A program made the translations under genes and the position numbers. DNA of 64,000 bases from assembly GCF_003067705.1 (NCBI RefSeq), contig NZ_QANL01000004.1, positions 310,001 through 374,000 on the forward strand. The letters run 5' to 3'. Position 1 is the first letter of the stretch. The number at the start of each line of letters is the position of its first letter. Below, piece after piece: positions 18,609-28,422 of this stretch. The notes under the pieces were generated by a model, which saw only the letters and a program-made list of their open reading frames with translations, was not told the origin of the DNA and did not search any database. This DNA is from Planctomonas deserti (GTDB lineage Bacteria > Actinomycetota > Actinomycetes > Actinomycetales > Microbacteriaceae).

Positions 18609-20104
18609 CGGCCCTCGACTCGGTCGAGGAGCTGTTCCGGGCGCGGGCCCTGGCCGGGGTGTCGCCGGGACTCGCGTTCGCCGTGGGCCGGGACGGCCGC
18701 CTCCTCCTGGCGGGCGGACACGGCACCGCGGACGAGGCGGGCACGAGGCCGGGGGCCGCGACGGCGTTCCGCATCGCCTCGTGCACCAAGAGCGTCACGG
18801 CCGCGGCGATCCTGCTGCTGCGCGATCGCGGCGCGCTCCACCTCGACGACCCCGCGCTGCTTCATCTCCCCGCCGCGGCGGGACTGCGGGTGCCGCCGGG
18901 ATACCCGGAGATCACCCTCCGCATGCTGCTCACCATGTCCGCGGGGCTGGCCACCGACAACGAGTGGGCCGACCGGCAGGAGTCGATCTCCCCGAGAGAG
19001 CTCGACGACATGCTCGCCCGGGGCGTGCGCTGGTCGCACCCGCCCGGCACGGCGTACGAGTACTCGAACCTGGGGTACGCCGTCCTCGGGCGCGTCATCG
19101 AGCGGATCGCCGAGCAGCCGTTCCGGGCGTTCGTGCACCGGGAACTCCTGGATCCGCTGCAGCTCGCCTCGACCGGCTTCGACGAGCGCGTGGCGGCCTC
19201 CGGCGGCGTCGCGACCGGGTACCGCAGGACGGTCGACGGCACCTGGTCGCCGCAGCCGTTCAGCGGACCGGGCGCCTTCTCCCCCATCGGCGGTCTCTTC
19301 AGCACGGCCCGGGACCTCGCCCGCTGGGCGGGCTGGTTGTCGGCCGCGTTCACCCCGACGGGTGCGATCGGGGCCGGTGCGGCCGGTGACGGCGCGGCGT
19401 ACGACGCCTGGGTCGGCGACGGCTCGCTCGGCACAAGCTCGGCGGACGCGGTGCTCTCCCGGGCCTCGCGCCGCGAGATGCAGCAGATCGCCCGCGCCAT
19501 CCCGTCGCCCACGGACGCCGTACACCCCGTGTCCCGCGGGTACGGCTTCGGCCTGAACGTGACCCTGCACCCGCGCTTCGGTGCCGTGGTCGGCCACTCC
19601 GGCGGCTACCCCGGCTTCGGTTCGCACATGCGCTGGCACCCCGAGTCCGGACTCGCGGTGATCGTGTTCGAGAACGCGACGTACGCGGACGCCGCGACAC
19701 CCGCCGCCGGGGCGCTCGAACTCCTGCTGGAGGAGTTCCATCGCCCGGTCCCCGCCCTCTGGCCGGAGACAGCGGCCGCCCGGGACCTCGTCGAGCGGAT
19801 GCTGCGCGGGCGCTCGCCGTCGCCGCCGGCCGGCCGGTTCAGCTCGAACGTCCCGCTCGACGTGCCCTGGGCGGAGCGTCGACGGGGAATGAACGCCGCG
19901 CTCGCCGAGGTGGGTCCGCTGCTGCCCGAGCGCCCGCTCGATCAGGTGCTCCTCCGCGTCGGCTCCCCGGCCCACATCCTCTGGCGGGTGCCCGCCGAGC
20001 GCGGGGAGCTGGAGTGCGAGGTGAGCCTGCACCCGCTCGATCCGCCGCTCATCCAGGCCCTCCGCGTCAGCGTGCGCACCCCGGGGGCACCGGGCGCGCC
20101 CTGA
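18584..20104 (+). CDS. Serine hydrolase of the class C beta-lactamase family
   Basis: A 506-residue cytoplasmic member of the beta-lactamase/penicillin-binding-like family (PF00144). The SxxK motif is Ser66-Cys-Thr-Lys69 (IASCTKSV), the second motif is Tyr160-Ser-Asn162 (YEYSNLGY), and GHSGGYPG is the KTG equivalent. About 100 residues beyond the catalytic domain form an extra C-terminal region. No signal peptide makes a true beta-lactamase or PBP unlikely. An esterase or peptidase acting with the overlapping GH127 gene is more likely. ATG 18584 follows GGAGG and lies inside the GH127 coding end. Confidence 0.88.
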   Translation: MDSGDSALTALDSVEELFRARALAGVSPGLAFAVGRDGRLLLAGGHGTADEAGTRPGAATAFRIASCTKSVTAAAILLLRDRGALHLDDPALLHLPAAAGLRVPPGYPEITLRMLLTMSAGLATDNEWADRQESISPRELDDMLARGVRWSHPPGTAYEYSNLGYAVLGRVIERIAEQPFRAFVHRELLDPLQLASTGFDERVAASGGVATGYRRTVDGTWSPQPFSGPGAFSPIGGLFSTARDLARWAGWLSAAFTPTGAIGAGAAGDGAAYDAWVGDGSLGTSSADAVLSRASRREMQQIARAIPSPTDAVHPVSRGYGFGLNVTLHPRFGAVVGHSGGYPGFGSHMRWHPESGLAVIVFENATYADAATPAAGALELLLEEFHRPVPALWPETAAARDLVERMLRGRSPSPPAGRFSSNVPLDVPWAERRRGMNAALAEVGPLLPERPLDQVLLRVGSPAHILWRVPAERGELECEVSLHPLDPPLIQALRVSVRTPGAPGAP

Positions 20105-20198
20105 CCCGCCGGCGAGCCTGTGACCCTGCCGAGCCGTCGTAGCCGGGCCCGTGGCTCGTGTCTAGGCTCGGTCTCACCCGTCTCACCGAGGAGTGCAC

Positions 20199-21068
20199 AT
20201 GAAGCGCCTGCCCCTGCTCAAGCCGATCGACAACCTCGAGGACGCCGCGGTGCTCGATCCCGCGGTGAAGGCGGTGCAGAAGGGCGTCGAGTCGGTCATT
20301 CGCCCCCAGTGGCTGCGCGACATCCTGCACGGCGTGCCGATCGGGCACGCCCTGCACCCGCTCATGATCCTCGCGCCCGCCGGGGCCTGGCTGTCCGCGG
20401 CCGGCCTCGACCTCGTGCCCGGAACGGAGCGGGCCTCCCGGATGCTCGTCGGCGCCGGGGTGATCAGCGCGCTGCCCACGGCCGCCGCGGGATTCAACGA
20501 CTGGTCGCAGCTGCACGCGCAGCAGCAGCGGGTCGGGCTCGTGCACTCCGCCGCGAACATCCTCGCCACCACGCTCTACGCCGCCTCGTACGTGCAGCGC
20601 AGGCGGGGCAGGCACGTGAGCGGCAAGGTGCTCGGCTACGCGGGCCTCGCCCTCGTGAGCGGCGGCGGTTACCTGGGCGGGCACCTCTCCTACGCGATGG
20701 CGGCGGGCGCCAACCACGCCGAGGACGTGCCGCACCTCGTGCCGAGCGGCTGGCAGCCCCTGGCGCCCCTCGACGACGTGCCCGAGCGCACGCTCCAGCA
20801 GCGCTACCTGGGTGACGTCTCCGTGCTGCTGTACCGCCGCGGCGACCGGGTGTCCGCCCTGTCCGCGAAGTGCAGCCACCTCTCCGGTCCGCTCGGCGAG
20901 GGCACCCTGATCGAGGGCGGCGACGACCCCTGCGTCGTGTGCCCCTGGCACGGCAGCGTCTTCGAGATCGAGACGGGTGAGGTCGTGCACGGTCCCGCGA
21001 CGGCGCCGCAGCACCGCTTCAGGACGCGCGTCGTGGACGGCATGATCGAGGTCTCGCTTCCGGGCTGA
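20199..21068 (+). CDS. DUF2231 membrane domain fused to a Rieske [2Fe-2S] domain
   Basis: A 289-residue electron-transfer protein. The N-terminal half matches DUF2231, with HALHPLMILAPAGAW and about four hydrophobic segments between residues 45 and 170. The C-terminal half is a Rieske domain with ligands Cys225/His227 (KCSHLSG) and Cys248/His251 (CPWHGSVF). The partner and the electron donor or acceptor are unknown. ATG 20199 is preferred to GTG 20193 because GAGGAG ends 6 bases before it. It is not part of the bc1 complex encoded further on. Confidence 0.9.
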   Translation: MKRLPLLKPIDNLEDAAVLDPAVKAVQKGVESVIRPQWLRDILHGVPIGHALHPLMILAPAGAWLSAAGLDLVPGTERASRMLVGAGVISALPTAAAGFNDWSQLHAQQQRVGLVHSAANILATTLYAASYVQRRRGRHVSGKVLGYAGLALVSGGGYLGGHLSYAMAAGANHAEDVPHLVPSGWQPLAPLDDVPERTLQQRYLGDVSVLLYRRGDRVSALSAKCSHLSGPLGEGTLIEGGDDPCVVCPWHGSVFEIETGEVVHGPATAPQHRFRTRVVDGMIEVSLPG

Positions 21069-21222
21069 TCGCCTCGGCGGCCCGTCCGCTTCGCGGCCTG
21101 ATCCGACGGCGTCCGGAGGCATGGACACCGGGCCCTCGCAGTGCCAGTGTGTCCCGTGTCAGCGACCGACGTCGCTGTCCGGCATGCCCGCGGCGGCGGG
21201 CCAGGTGATCGAGGAGGATCTC

Positions 21223-21621
21223 TTGTTCAGCACAGCGCACGCCTTCAGCGGCTTCTCCGTCGACGACGTCGACGCGGCCCGCACGTTCTACCGCGACACC
21301 CTGGGCCTGCGCGTCCAGGACAACCCGATGGGGTTCCTGACCCTCGAGCTCGAGGGCGGCGGGCGCGTGCTCGTCTACGGCAAGGAGGAGCACACGCCGG
21401 CGACGTTCACCATCCTGAACTTCCCCGTCTCCGACCTCGAGGCGGCCGTGGACGAGCTGAACTCCCGCGGCGTGCAGACGAAGATCTACGACGACAGCGA
21501 GTTCCCCACCGACTCGAAGGGCATCATGCGGGAGAGCGAGGGCCCGGGCATCGCCTGGTTCCGTGACCCCGCTGGCAACGTGCTCGCCGTGCTCGACGAG
21601 GAGCCGGAGCGCAGCTCCTGA
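21223..21621 (+). CDS. VOC (glyoxalase/bleomycin-resistance fold) protein
   Basis: A 132-residue VOC-fold protein with the paired beta-alpha-beta modules FSVDDVDAARTFYRDTLGL and FPVSDLEAAVDELNSRGV, ending in WFRDPAGNVLAVLDE. It may be a small metalloenzyme or a binding protein; the substrate is unknown. The start is taken as TTG 21223, because GAGGAGG sits 5 bases upstream and the family starts here. A longer frame from ATG 21121 adds an unrelated Cys-rich stretch with no good ribosome site. It converges on dhaM. Confidence 0.85.
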   Translation: MFSTAHAFSGFSVDDVDAARTFYRDTLGLRVQDNPMGFLTLELEGGGRVLVYGKEEHTPATFTILNFPVSDLEAAVDELNSRGVQTKIYDDSEFPTDSKGIMRESEGPGIAWFRDPAGNVLAVLDEEPERSS

Positions 21622-21650
21622 CCTGACCTGTGAGCCCTGCGGCGCTCCGC

Positions 21651-22343
21651 TCAGGCCTCGCCGAAGCCCGACCGGATGAGCCCGGCGAGGCCGTCGACGG
21701 CCTCCCGGGCCTGCTCGCCCGTCGCCGAGATGGTCGCGTCGGAGCCGCGCGTCAGCGCGAGCGTCATGATGCGCAGCAGCGACTTCCCGTCGACGCCGTT
21801 CACCGTGATCTTCGCGTCGTAAGTCGACGCCAGCTTCACGAACTCCGCGGCGGGGCGGGCGTGCAGCCCCTCCTCGTTGACGACCGTGACCGTCGCGACG
21901 ACGGCGTCCGGGTCCTGCGGCACCGGCAGCGTGCCGGGCTCGGCGCGGGATCCGGGAGCGAACGCCTCGCCCGCCGAGCGGGCCGCCGCGACGACGGCGT
22001 CGAGGTGCCCGCCGGTCTGGGCCGCGACGGCAGCCGCCACCCCGCCCTCCACGAGGGGCGCGTCCACGATGCGCACCTCGTTCCGCACGTCGTCGTCCAG
22101 GAAGTCCACGGCCGTCTCAGCCGTCATGTAGGCGGAGCCGAGGTCGCAGAGCACGACGACGCCGGCTCCGGTGTTCACGGCGTCGATGGCGGCGGTTACC
22201 CGGTCGTAGCTCGTGCCGATGCCGCCCTCGTCCGTGCCTCCGGCGCTCTGCATCTCCACGTCGTGAGCCATCTGCCGGGCGAGGTCGATGAGTCCCTCGG
22301 CGATCTTGGCGCTGTGCGAGACGAAGACGATGCCGACGGTCAC
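21651..22343 (-). CDS. dhaM: Dihydroxyacetone kinase phosphotransfer subunit DhaM fused to HPr
   Basis: A 230-residue phosphoryl carrier of the PTS-dependent dihydroxyacetone kinase. The N-terminal EIIA-Man-like domain carries the active His10 (VFVSHSAK). An Ala/Gly-rich linker (about 120-145) leads to an HPr domain with His161 (EGLHARPAAEF) and the usual KSLLRIM region. In the cell it relays phosphate from PEP through enzyme I to DhaL-bound ADP. The GTG start overlaps the dhaL stop by four bases. The longer E. coli DhaM carries an added enzyme I piece that is missing here. Confidence 0.94.
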   Translation of the reverse strand: MTVGIVFVSHSAKIAEGLIDLARQMAHDVEMQSAGGTDEGGIGTSYDRVTAAIDAVNTGAGVVVLCDLGSAYMTAETAVDFLDDDVRNEVRIVDAPLVEGGVAAAVAAQTGGHLDAVVAAARSAGEAFAPGSRAEPGTLPVPQDPDAVVATVTVVNEEGLHARPAAEFVKLASTYDAKITVNGVDGKSLLRIMTLALTRGSDATISATGEQAREAVDGLAGLIRSGFGEA

Positions 22344-22981
22344 GACGCCGCTTCCGCTGCGGTCCGCGCCGCGGCGCGGAGCAGGAGCGCGCTCGACTGG
22401 GCGCCCGGGTCGCGGTGACCGATGGCGCGATCACCGAGGTAGCTCGCGCGGCCCTTGCGGGCGACGAGCGGCTCGGTCGCCTCGGCGCCGGACTCCGCGG
22501 CGGCGGCGGCCGCCTCGAGGATGGCCGCCTCGCTCGCGCCGTCCGTCTGGGCGGCGGACGCGGCGTCCACCGCCGGCGACCAGGCGTCGATCATCGTCTT
22601 GTCGCCCTGCTCCGCCTTGCCGCGGAGCACGATCCCGTCGCGGGCCGCGGTCAGCAGCGCGACCAGCGCGGCCCCGTCCAGTTCCTGCGTCCCGGTGACG
22701 GCTCCCGCCGCCTTCAGGTAAGCCGTTCCGAACAGGGGCCCCGAGGCTCCGCCGACGGTGGAGATCAGCGTCGTGGCGGCGAGCTTCAGCACGTCACCCG
22801 GCGTCGCGGACTCCGCGCCGTCGAGCTTCGCGACCACGGCGGAGAAGCCGCGGTCCATGTTCTCGCCGTGGTCCCCGTCCCCGATCTCGCGGTCGAGCGC
22901 GATCAGCTCCGTCCGGTGCTCGGCGATGACCCGGGCGCTCTCGCGCACCCACGCCTCGGCCCATCGACTGTCCAAGCCCAT
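22340..22981 (-). CDS. dhaL: Dihydroxyacetone kinase ADP-binding subunit DhaL
   Basis: The nucleotide-binding subunit of PEP-dependent dihydroxyacetone kinase: it holds ADP, is phosphorylated by DhaM and passes phosphate to dihydroxyacetone on DhaK. The magnesium-binding loop IGDGDHGENMDRG and the nucleotide-binding segments ISTVGGASGPLFGT and GRASYLGDRAIGH are intact. The 213-residue length is typical. ATG 22981 is chosen over ATG 23002, which lies inside dhaK, because GGTAGGCGG precedes it and family members start near MGLDSRW. Confidence 0.94.
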   Translation of the reverse strand: MGLDSRWAEAWVRESARVIAEHRTELIALDREIGDGDHGENMDRGFSAVVAKLDGAESATPGDVLKLAATTLISTVGGASGPLFGTAYLKAAGAVTGTQELDGAALVALLTAARDGIVLRGKAEQGDKTMIDAWSPAVDAASAAQTDGASEAAILEAAAAAAESGAEATEPLVARKGRASYLGDRAIGHRDPGAQSSALLLRAAARTAAEAAS

Positions 22982-22989
22982 CTGTCCGC

Positions 22990-23991
<1,002 letters not shown>

Positions 23992-24181
23992 TGAGACTCC
24001 TCGTTGCTCGCGGGTGGGGCTGCGCCTGCTCAATGTACGCCCAACCGGAAGGGGCCGAGAAGGTCGGCGAGCGGATTTCGGTCCCTTGTGGAATACGGCG
24101 TTTGCTCAGGTCTAGGGTGGAGGCACTCGCGACGGCGCGGGTGGATGCGCCCCATCCGATCCCCTTCTCGGAAGGTCACTC

Positions 24182-24934
24182 ATGGATGATCTCGGAACCA
24201 TCTTCGTGTCGGAGGCGGTGGGCACGGCGATCCTGGTCCTGCTGGGCTGCGGCGTCGTCGCGAACGTCCTGCTCGCGGGGAACAAGGGCTACAACGCCGG
24301 CTTCCTCATGATCACGTTCGGCTGGGGCTTCGCGGTGTTCGCGGGCGTCACCGTCTCCTACGCATCCGGCGCGCACCTGAACCCCGCCGTGACGGTCGGC
24401 CTGCTCGTGGCCGGCAAGGTGGATCTCGGGGTGGTCCCCATCTACCTGCTCGCCCAGATGGTCGGTGCCTTCCTCGGCGCCGTGCTCTGCTGGCTGGCCT
24501 ACCGGCAGCACTTCGACGCCGAGCCTGACGCGGTGTCGAAGCTGGCCGTGTTCTCCACCGGGCCGGCGATCCGCAACTACGGCTGGAACCTGGTCACGGA
24601 GATCCTCGGCACGTTCGTCCTCGTGTTCGTGGTGCTGGGCTTCGGCCTCACCAACAACGGCGACGTCGACGCCACGACTCCCGCCGGGCTCGCCGCCCTC
24701 GGCGCCCTACCCGTCGCCCTGCTCGTCGTCGGCATCGGCGTCTCGCTCGGCGGCCCCACCGGCTACGCCATCAACCCCGCCCGCGACCTCGGACCGCGCA
24801 TCGCCCACGCCGTCCTGCCCATCAGGGGCAAGGGCACGAGCGACTGGGCGTACTCCTGGGTTCCCGTCGCCGGCCCGCTGATCGGCGGCGTGCTCGCCGG
24901 CCTCTCGTCCTACGCCCTGCTGCCCGTCATCTGA
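24182..24934 (+). CDS. glpF: Glycerol facilitator (MIP/aquaporin family)
   Basis: A 250-residue, six-helix channel for glycerol uptake. Both pore motifs are present: HLNPAVT (Asn67-Ala69) and INPARD (Asn198-Ala200). Asp202 just after the second motif is the residue that marks aquaglyceroporins over water-only aquaporins. It heads the glpF-glpK operon with an 89-base gap, so uptake is followed directly by phosphorylation. It is divergent from dhaKLM. Confidence 0.94.
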   Translation: MDDLGTIFVSEAVGTAILVLLGCGVVANVLLAGNKGYNAGFLMITFGWGFAVFAGVTVSYASGAHLNPAVTVGLLVAGKVDLGVVPIYLLAQMVGAFLGAVLCWLAYRQHFDAEPDAVSKLAVFSTGPAIRNYGWNLVTEILGTFVLVFVVLGFGLTNNGDVDATTPAGLAALGALPVALLVVGIGVSLGGPTGYAINPARDLGPRIAHAVLPIRGKGTSDWAYSWVPVAGPLIGGVLAGLSSYALLPVI

Positions 24935-25023
24935 CTCCGGGGCCGTCGGCGCGGTGCCCCGGCGCCTGACCACTCCGCAACCCGACCCAGTCCATCCGAC
25001 AAGCACGAGGAGAACCACCCGCC

Positions 25024-26538
25024 ATGAGCCAGTACATCGTCGCCATCGACCAGGGCACGACGAGCACCCGCGCCATCGTCTTCGACCACGGCGGATCCAT
25101 CGTGTCCGTCGGGCAGCGGGAGCACGAGCAGATCTTCCCCCGGGCCGGCTGGGTGGAGCACGACCCCGAGGAGATCTGGCGCAACACCCGCGAGGTCATC
25201 GGTCTCGCCCTCTCCAAGGCCGACATCACCCGCCACGACGTCGTGGCCATCGGCATCACCAACCAGCGCGAGACCGCCGTGGTGTGGGACAGGACCACGG
25301 GCAAGCCCGTGTACAACGCCATCGTGTGGCAGGACACCCGCACGCAGCCGATCGTCGATCGCCTGGCCGCGGACGGCGGCGTCGAGCGCTTCAAGCAGAC
25401 GGTCGGCCTGCCGCTCGCCACCTACTTCTCGGGCACCAAGATCGTCTGGATCCTCGAGAACGTCGAGGGCGCGCGAGAGAAGGCCGAGGCGGGCGACCTG
25501 CTGTTCGGCACGACGGACAGCTGGGTGACCTGGAACCTCACCGGCGGCACCGACGGCGGGGTGCACGTCACGGACGTCACCAACGCCTCCCGCACCCTGT
25601 TCATGGACCTCGAGACGCTGCAGTGGGACGACGAGATCCTCGCCGCCTTCGACGTGCCGCGGTCGATGCTGCCCGAGATCAAGAGCTCGTCCGAGGTGTA
25701 CGGCACGGCGGAGGCCTCGAGCCTGCTGCGCGAGGTGCCCATCGCGGGCATCCTCGGCGACCAGCAGGCGGCGACCTTCGGCCAGGCCGCCTTCGACACC
25801 GGCGAGTCGAAGAACACCTACGGCACGGGCAACTTCCTTATCTTCAACACGGGTGAGGAGATCGTGCGGTCGCAGAACGGGCTGCTCACGACCCTCGGCT
25901 ACAAGCTCGGCGACGCGAAGCCGCACTACGCGCTCGAGGGGTCGATCGCCGTCACGGGTTCGCTCGTGCAGTGGCTGCGCGACAACCTGGGCATGATCAA
26001 GACCGCCCCGGAGATCGAGGCGCTCGCCGCGACCGTGGAGGACAACGGCGGCGTGTACTTCGTGCCCGCCTTCTCGGGGCTCTTCGCGCCCTACTGGCGC
26101 TCCGACGCCCGCGGCGCGCTCGTCGGCCTGACCCGCTACGTGAACAAGGGGCACATCGCCCGCGCCGCCCTCGAGGCCACGGCCTTCCAGACCCGCGAGG
26201 TGCTCGACGCCGTCAATGCCGACGCCGGCGTGGACCTCAAGGAGCTCAAGGTGGACGGTGGGATGATCGCCAACACCCTGCTCATGCAGTTCCAGGCCGA
26301 CATCCTCGGCGTCCCTGTCGTCCGCCCCGTCGTCGCGGAGACCACAGCCCTCGGCGCTGCTTACGCCGCGGGACTGGCGACCGGGTTCTGGGACAACCTG
26401 GACGACCTGCGCAGCAACTGGCAGGAGGACAGCCGCTGGGAGCCGCAGATGGAGGACGCCGAGCGTGACCGCCAGCTCCGCCTTTGGAAGAAGGCCGTCA
26501 CGAAGACGTTCGACTGGGTCGACGAGGACGTGCAATAG
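25024..26538 (+). CDS. glpK: Glycerol kinase
   Basis: Phosphorylates glycerol to sn-glycerol 3-phosphate with ATP in the cytoplasm. The 504-residue length is standard for this FGGY-family enzyme. Landmarks are the N-terminal phosphate loop [14 protein letters not shown], the substrate region [31 protein letters not shown], the adenosine site and the C-terminal [13 protein letters not shown]. It follows glpF in one operon and converges on trpD. CACGAGGAGAA provides the ribosome site. No glpD dehydrogenase is in the window. Confidence 0.97.
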   Translation: MSQYIVAIDQGTTSTRAIVFDHGGSIVSVGQREHEQIFPRAGWVEHDPEEIWRNTREVIGLALSKADITRHDVVAIGITNQRETAVVWDRTTGKPVYNAIVWQDTRTQPIVDRLAADGGVERFKQTVGLPLATYFSGTKIVWILENVEGAREKAEAGDLLFGTTDSWVTWNLTGGTDGGVHVTDVTNASRTLFMDLETLQWDDEILAAFDVPRSMLPEIKSSSEVYGTAEASSLLREVPIAGILGDQQAATFGQAAFDTGESKNTYGTGNFLIFNTGEEIVRSQNGLLTTLGYKLGDAKPHYALEGSIAVTGSLVQWLRDNLGMIKTAPEIEALAATVEDNGGVYFVPAFSGLFAPYWRSDARGALVGLTRYVNKGHIARAALEATAFQTREVLDAVNADAGVDLKELKVDGGMIANTLLMQFQADILGVPVVRPVVAETTALGAAYAAGLATGFWDNLDDLRSNWQEDSRWEPQMEDAERDRQLRLWKKAVTKTFDWVDEDVQ

Positions 26539-26578
26539 CGCGAAGGCATCCGTGAGGGGGGACGCCGCGGCCGCACGG

Positions 26579-27634
26579 CTAGCGGTTGGTGGCGTCCACC
26601 CACTGCTCCAGCTTCGCCTGGGCGGCGCCGGAGTCGACCGCCTCGGCCGCGACAGCGAGCTTGGCGCGAAGCCGCTCGAGGATCGGCACCAGGAACTGCT
26701 CGGGCCTCTCGGCCAGCTCGAACGACACCAGCCCGGCCGCGGCGTTGAGCAGCACGATGTCGCGCTGCGGCCCGGGCTCCCCGGCCAGCACGCGGCGCAC
26801 GACCCCCGCGTTGTACTCGGGTCCCTGCCCGAGGAGGTCCGAGATCTCGGCCCGCGGGATGCCGAGGTCGAGCGGGTCGAGGTCGTGCTGCTTCACGGAC
26901 CCGCCCGACACCTCCCAGATGCGGCTGTGCCCGCTGGTGGTGAGCTTGTCGATGCCGTCGTCGCCCCGATAGACGAGCGCGGTGGCACCACGGGTCTGGA
27001 ACACGCCGGCCATGAGCGGCACCCGGTCCAGCGCGGACACGCCGACCGCCGAGGCGTCGGGACGCGCCGGGTTGCAGAGCGGACCGAGGATGTTGAACAT
27101 CGTCGCGATGCCGAGGTCCTTGCGGGTCGGACCGGCGTGCCGAAACCCGGGGTGGAAGAGATGGGCGAACGCGAGCGTGATGCCGGTCTCGCGGAACACC
27201 TCGGCGACCCGCTCCGGCGAGATGGCGAGATTGACGCCGAGCACCGAGAGCACGTCCGACGCTCCCGAGGACGAGCTCGCTCCCCGGTTCCCGTGCTTCA
27301 CGACCGGCACGCCCGCCGCCGCGGCGATCACGGACGCGGCGGACGAGATGTTGAGTACCGCTCCGTAGGGATCGCCGCCCGTGCCCACAATGTCCAGCGC
27401 GCGGGAGTCGACGTCGAGCGGCACGGCGTTCTCGAGCACGGCGTCCCGGAAGCCGACGATCTCGTCGACGGTCTCGCCCTTGAAGCGCAGCGCGACCAGC
27501 AGGCCCGCGATCTGAGCGGGGGTCGCGGCGCCCTTCATGACCTCCCGCATCGCCCAGGTCGACTCCGCAACGGACAGGTCGTTTCCGTCGAGCATCGAAT
27601 TCAGCACGGAGGGCCATGTCGGTGCGAGCGTCAT
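26579..27634 (-). CDS. trpD: Anthranilate phosphoribosyltransferase
   Basis: Joins anthranilate to PRPP in the second committed step of tryptophan synthesis. The 351-residue protein has the PRPP-binding GTGGDPYGAVLNISSA, the anthranilate-site KHGNRGASSSSG and NPARPDASAVGV. No other trp gene is nearby, and a lone trpD beside ctaE is common in actinobacteria. ATG 27634 lacks a Shine-Dalgarno sequence and follows TACTCT by 6 bases, so the transcript may be leaderless. Longer in-frame starts would run toward the ctaE promoter. Confidence 0.95.
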   Translation of the reverse strand: MTLAPTWPSVLNSMLDGNDLSVAESTWAMREVMKGAATPAQIAGLLVALRFKGETVDEIVGFRDAVLENAVPLDVDSRALDIVGTGGDPYGAVLNISSAASVIAAAAGVPVVKHGNRGASSSSGASDVLSVLGVNLAISPERVAEVFRETGITLAFAHLFHPGFRHAGPTRKDLGIATMFNILGPLCNPARPDASAVGVSALDRVPLMAGVFQTRGATALVYRGDDGIDKLTTSGHSRIWEVSGGSVKQHDLDPLDLGIPRAEISDLLGQGPEYNAGVVRRVLAGEPGPQRDIVLLNAAAGLVSFELAERPEQFLVPILERLRAKLAVAAEAVDSGAAQAKLEQWVDATNR

Positions 27635-27640
27635 GCGACA

Positions 27641-27646
27641 AGAGTA
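27641..27646 (-). promoter_or_regulatory. Candidate -10 element of a leaderless trpD promoter
   Basis: TACTCT on the minus strand ends 6 bases before the trpD ATG. No Shine-Dalgarno sequence and no strong -35 are seen. The position implies transcription starting at the ATG. Confidence 0.4.
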
Positions 27647-27729
27647 CTGTCCACGCGAAATCGACAGCCTGCTGCCAATCCCTTCCAAGCCGCCTCCAAT
27701 GACCGAATGGCGCCCCCGACTAGTCCATA

Positions 27730-28368
27730 ATGGACAACGTGACGAGCACCTCAATCTCTCCCGCAGCCCATGCGCCGGTGGTGAACCGGCCGAATTCGGT
27801 TGCCGTCGGCACGATCGTCTGGCTGGGCAGCGAGGTGATGTTCTTCGCGGGTCTCTTCGCCATCTACTTCACCCTCCGCAGCACATCGCCCGAGCAGTGG
27901 TCGTTCGAGGCCGACAGGCTGAACGTGCCCTACTCGCTGGTCAACACGCTGATCCTGGTGTCGTCGTCGTTCACCTGCCAGTTCGGCGTGTTCGCGGCGG
28001 AGCGCATGCAGCCCCGGTCGACCGGCTGGAAGCCGTCGCAGTGGGGCATGGTCGAGTGGTTCTTCCTCACCTATGCGCTCGGCGCCATCTTCGTCGCCGG
28101 CCAGGTGCTCGAGTACGCCACGCTCGTCAGCGAGGGCATCGCGCTCGACTCGAACGCCTACGGCTCGGCCTTCTACATCACCACCGGCTTCCACGGCCTG
28201 CACGTGACGGGCGGCCTCATCGCCTTCCTGCTCGTGATCGGCCGCGCATACGCGGTGCGCAACTTCGGGCACCGCGAGGCGACGAGCGCCATCGTCGTCT
28301 CCTACTACTGGCACTTCGTCGACGTCGTTTGGATCGGGCTCTTCCTGGTCATCTACGTACTCAAGTAA
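27730..28368 (+). CDS. ctaE: Cytochrome c oxidase subunit III
   Basis: A 212-residue integral membrane subunit of the aa3 oxidase with five hydrophobic segments, the short form typical of actinobacteria. Landmarks are [17 protein letters not shown], the acidic QVLEYATL and [12 protein letters not shown], and the last segment [18 protein letters not shown]. It opens a ctaE-qcrC-qcrA-qcrB operon, so subunit III is made with the bc1 complex. This fits the bcc-aa3 supercomplex of actinobacteria. It is divergent from trpD. Confidence 0.96.
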   Translation: MDNVTSTSISPAAHAPVVNRPNSVAVGTIVWLGSEVMFFAGLFAIYFTLRSTSPEQWSFEADRLNVPYSLVNTLILVSSSFTCQFGVFAAERMQPRSTGWKPSQWGMVEWFFLTYALGAIFVAGQVLEYATLVSEGIALDSNAYGSAFYITTGFHGLHVTGGLIAFLLVIGRAYAVRNFGHREATSAIVVSYYWHFVDVVWIGLFLVIYVLK

Positions 28369-28422
28369 CGGGACCCTCGGTAACAGGTCCACAGGTAACG
28401 AGCGGGAGCAGATTCACACAGC

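Noticed and set aside
16559-20104. A single 1181-codon frame that could be read as one giant fused protein
   Set aside because: The first part is an out-of-frame reading of GH127. The true gene in this frame starts at ATG 18584 with a GGAGG site.
21121-21222. A longer N-terminus for the VOC protein with several cysteines
   Set aside because: No ribosome site, unlike family members, and a strong GAGGAGG sits just before TTG 21223.
28365-28410. Three GGTAAC-like repeats before qcrC
   Set aside because: Short and imperfect, with irregular spacing; no basis for calling them regulatory sites.
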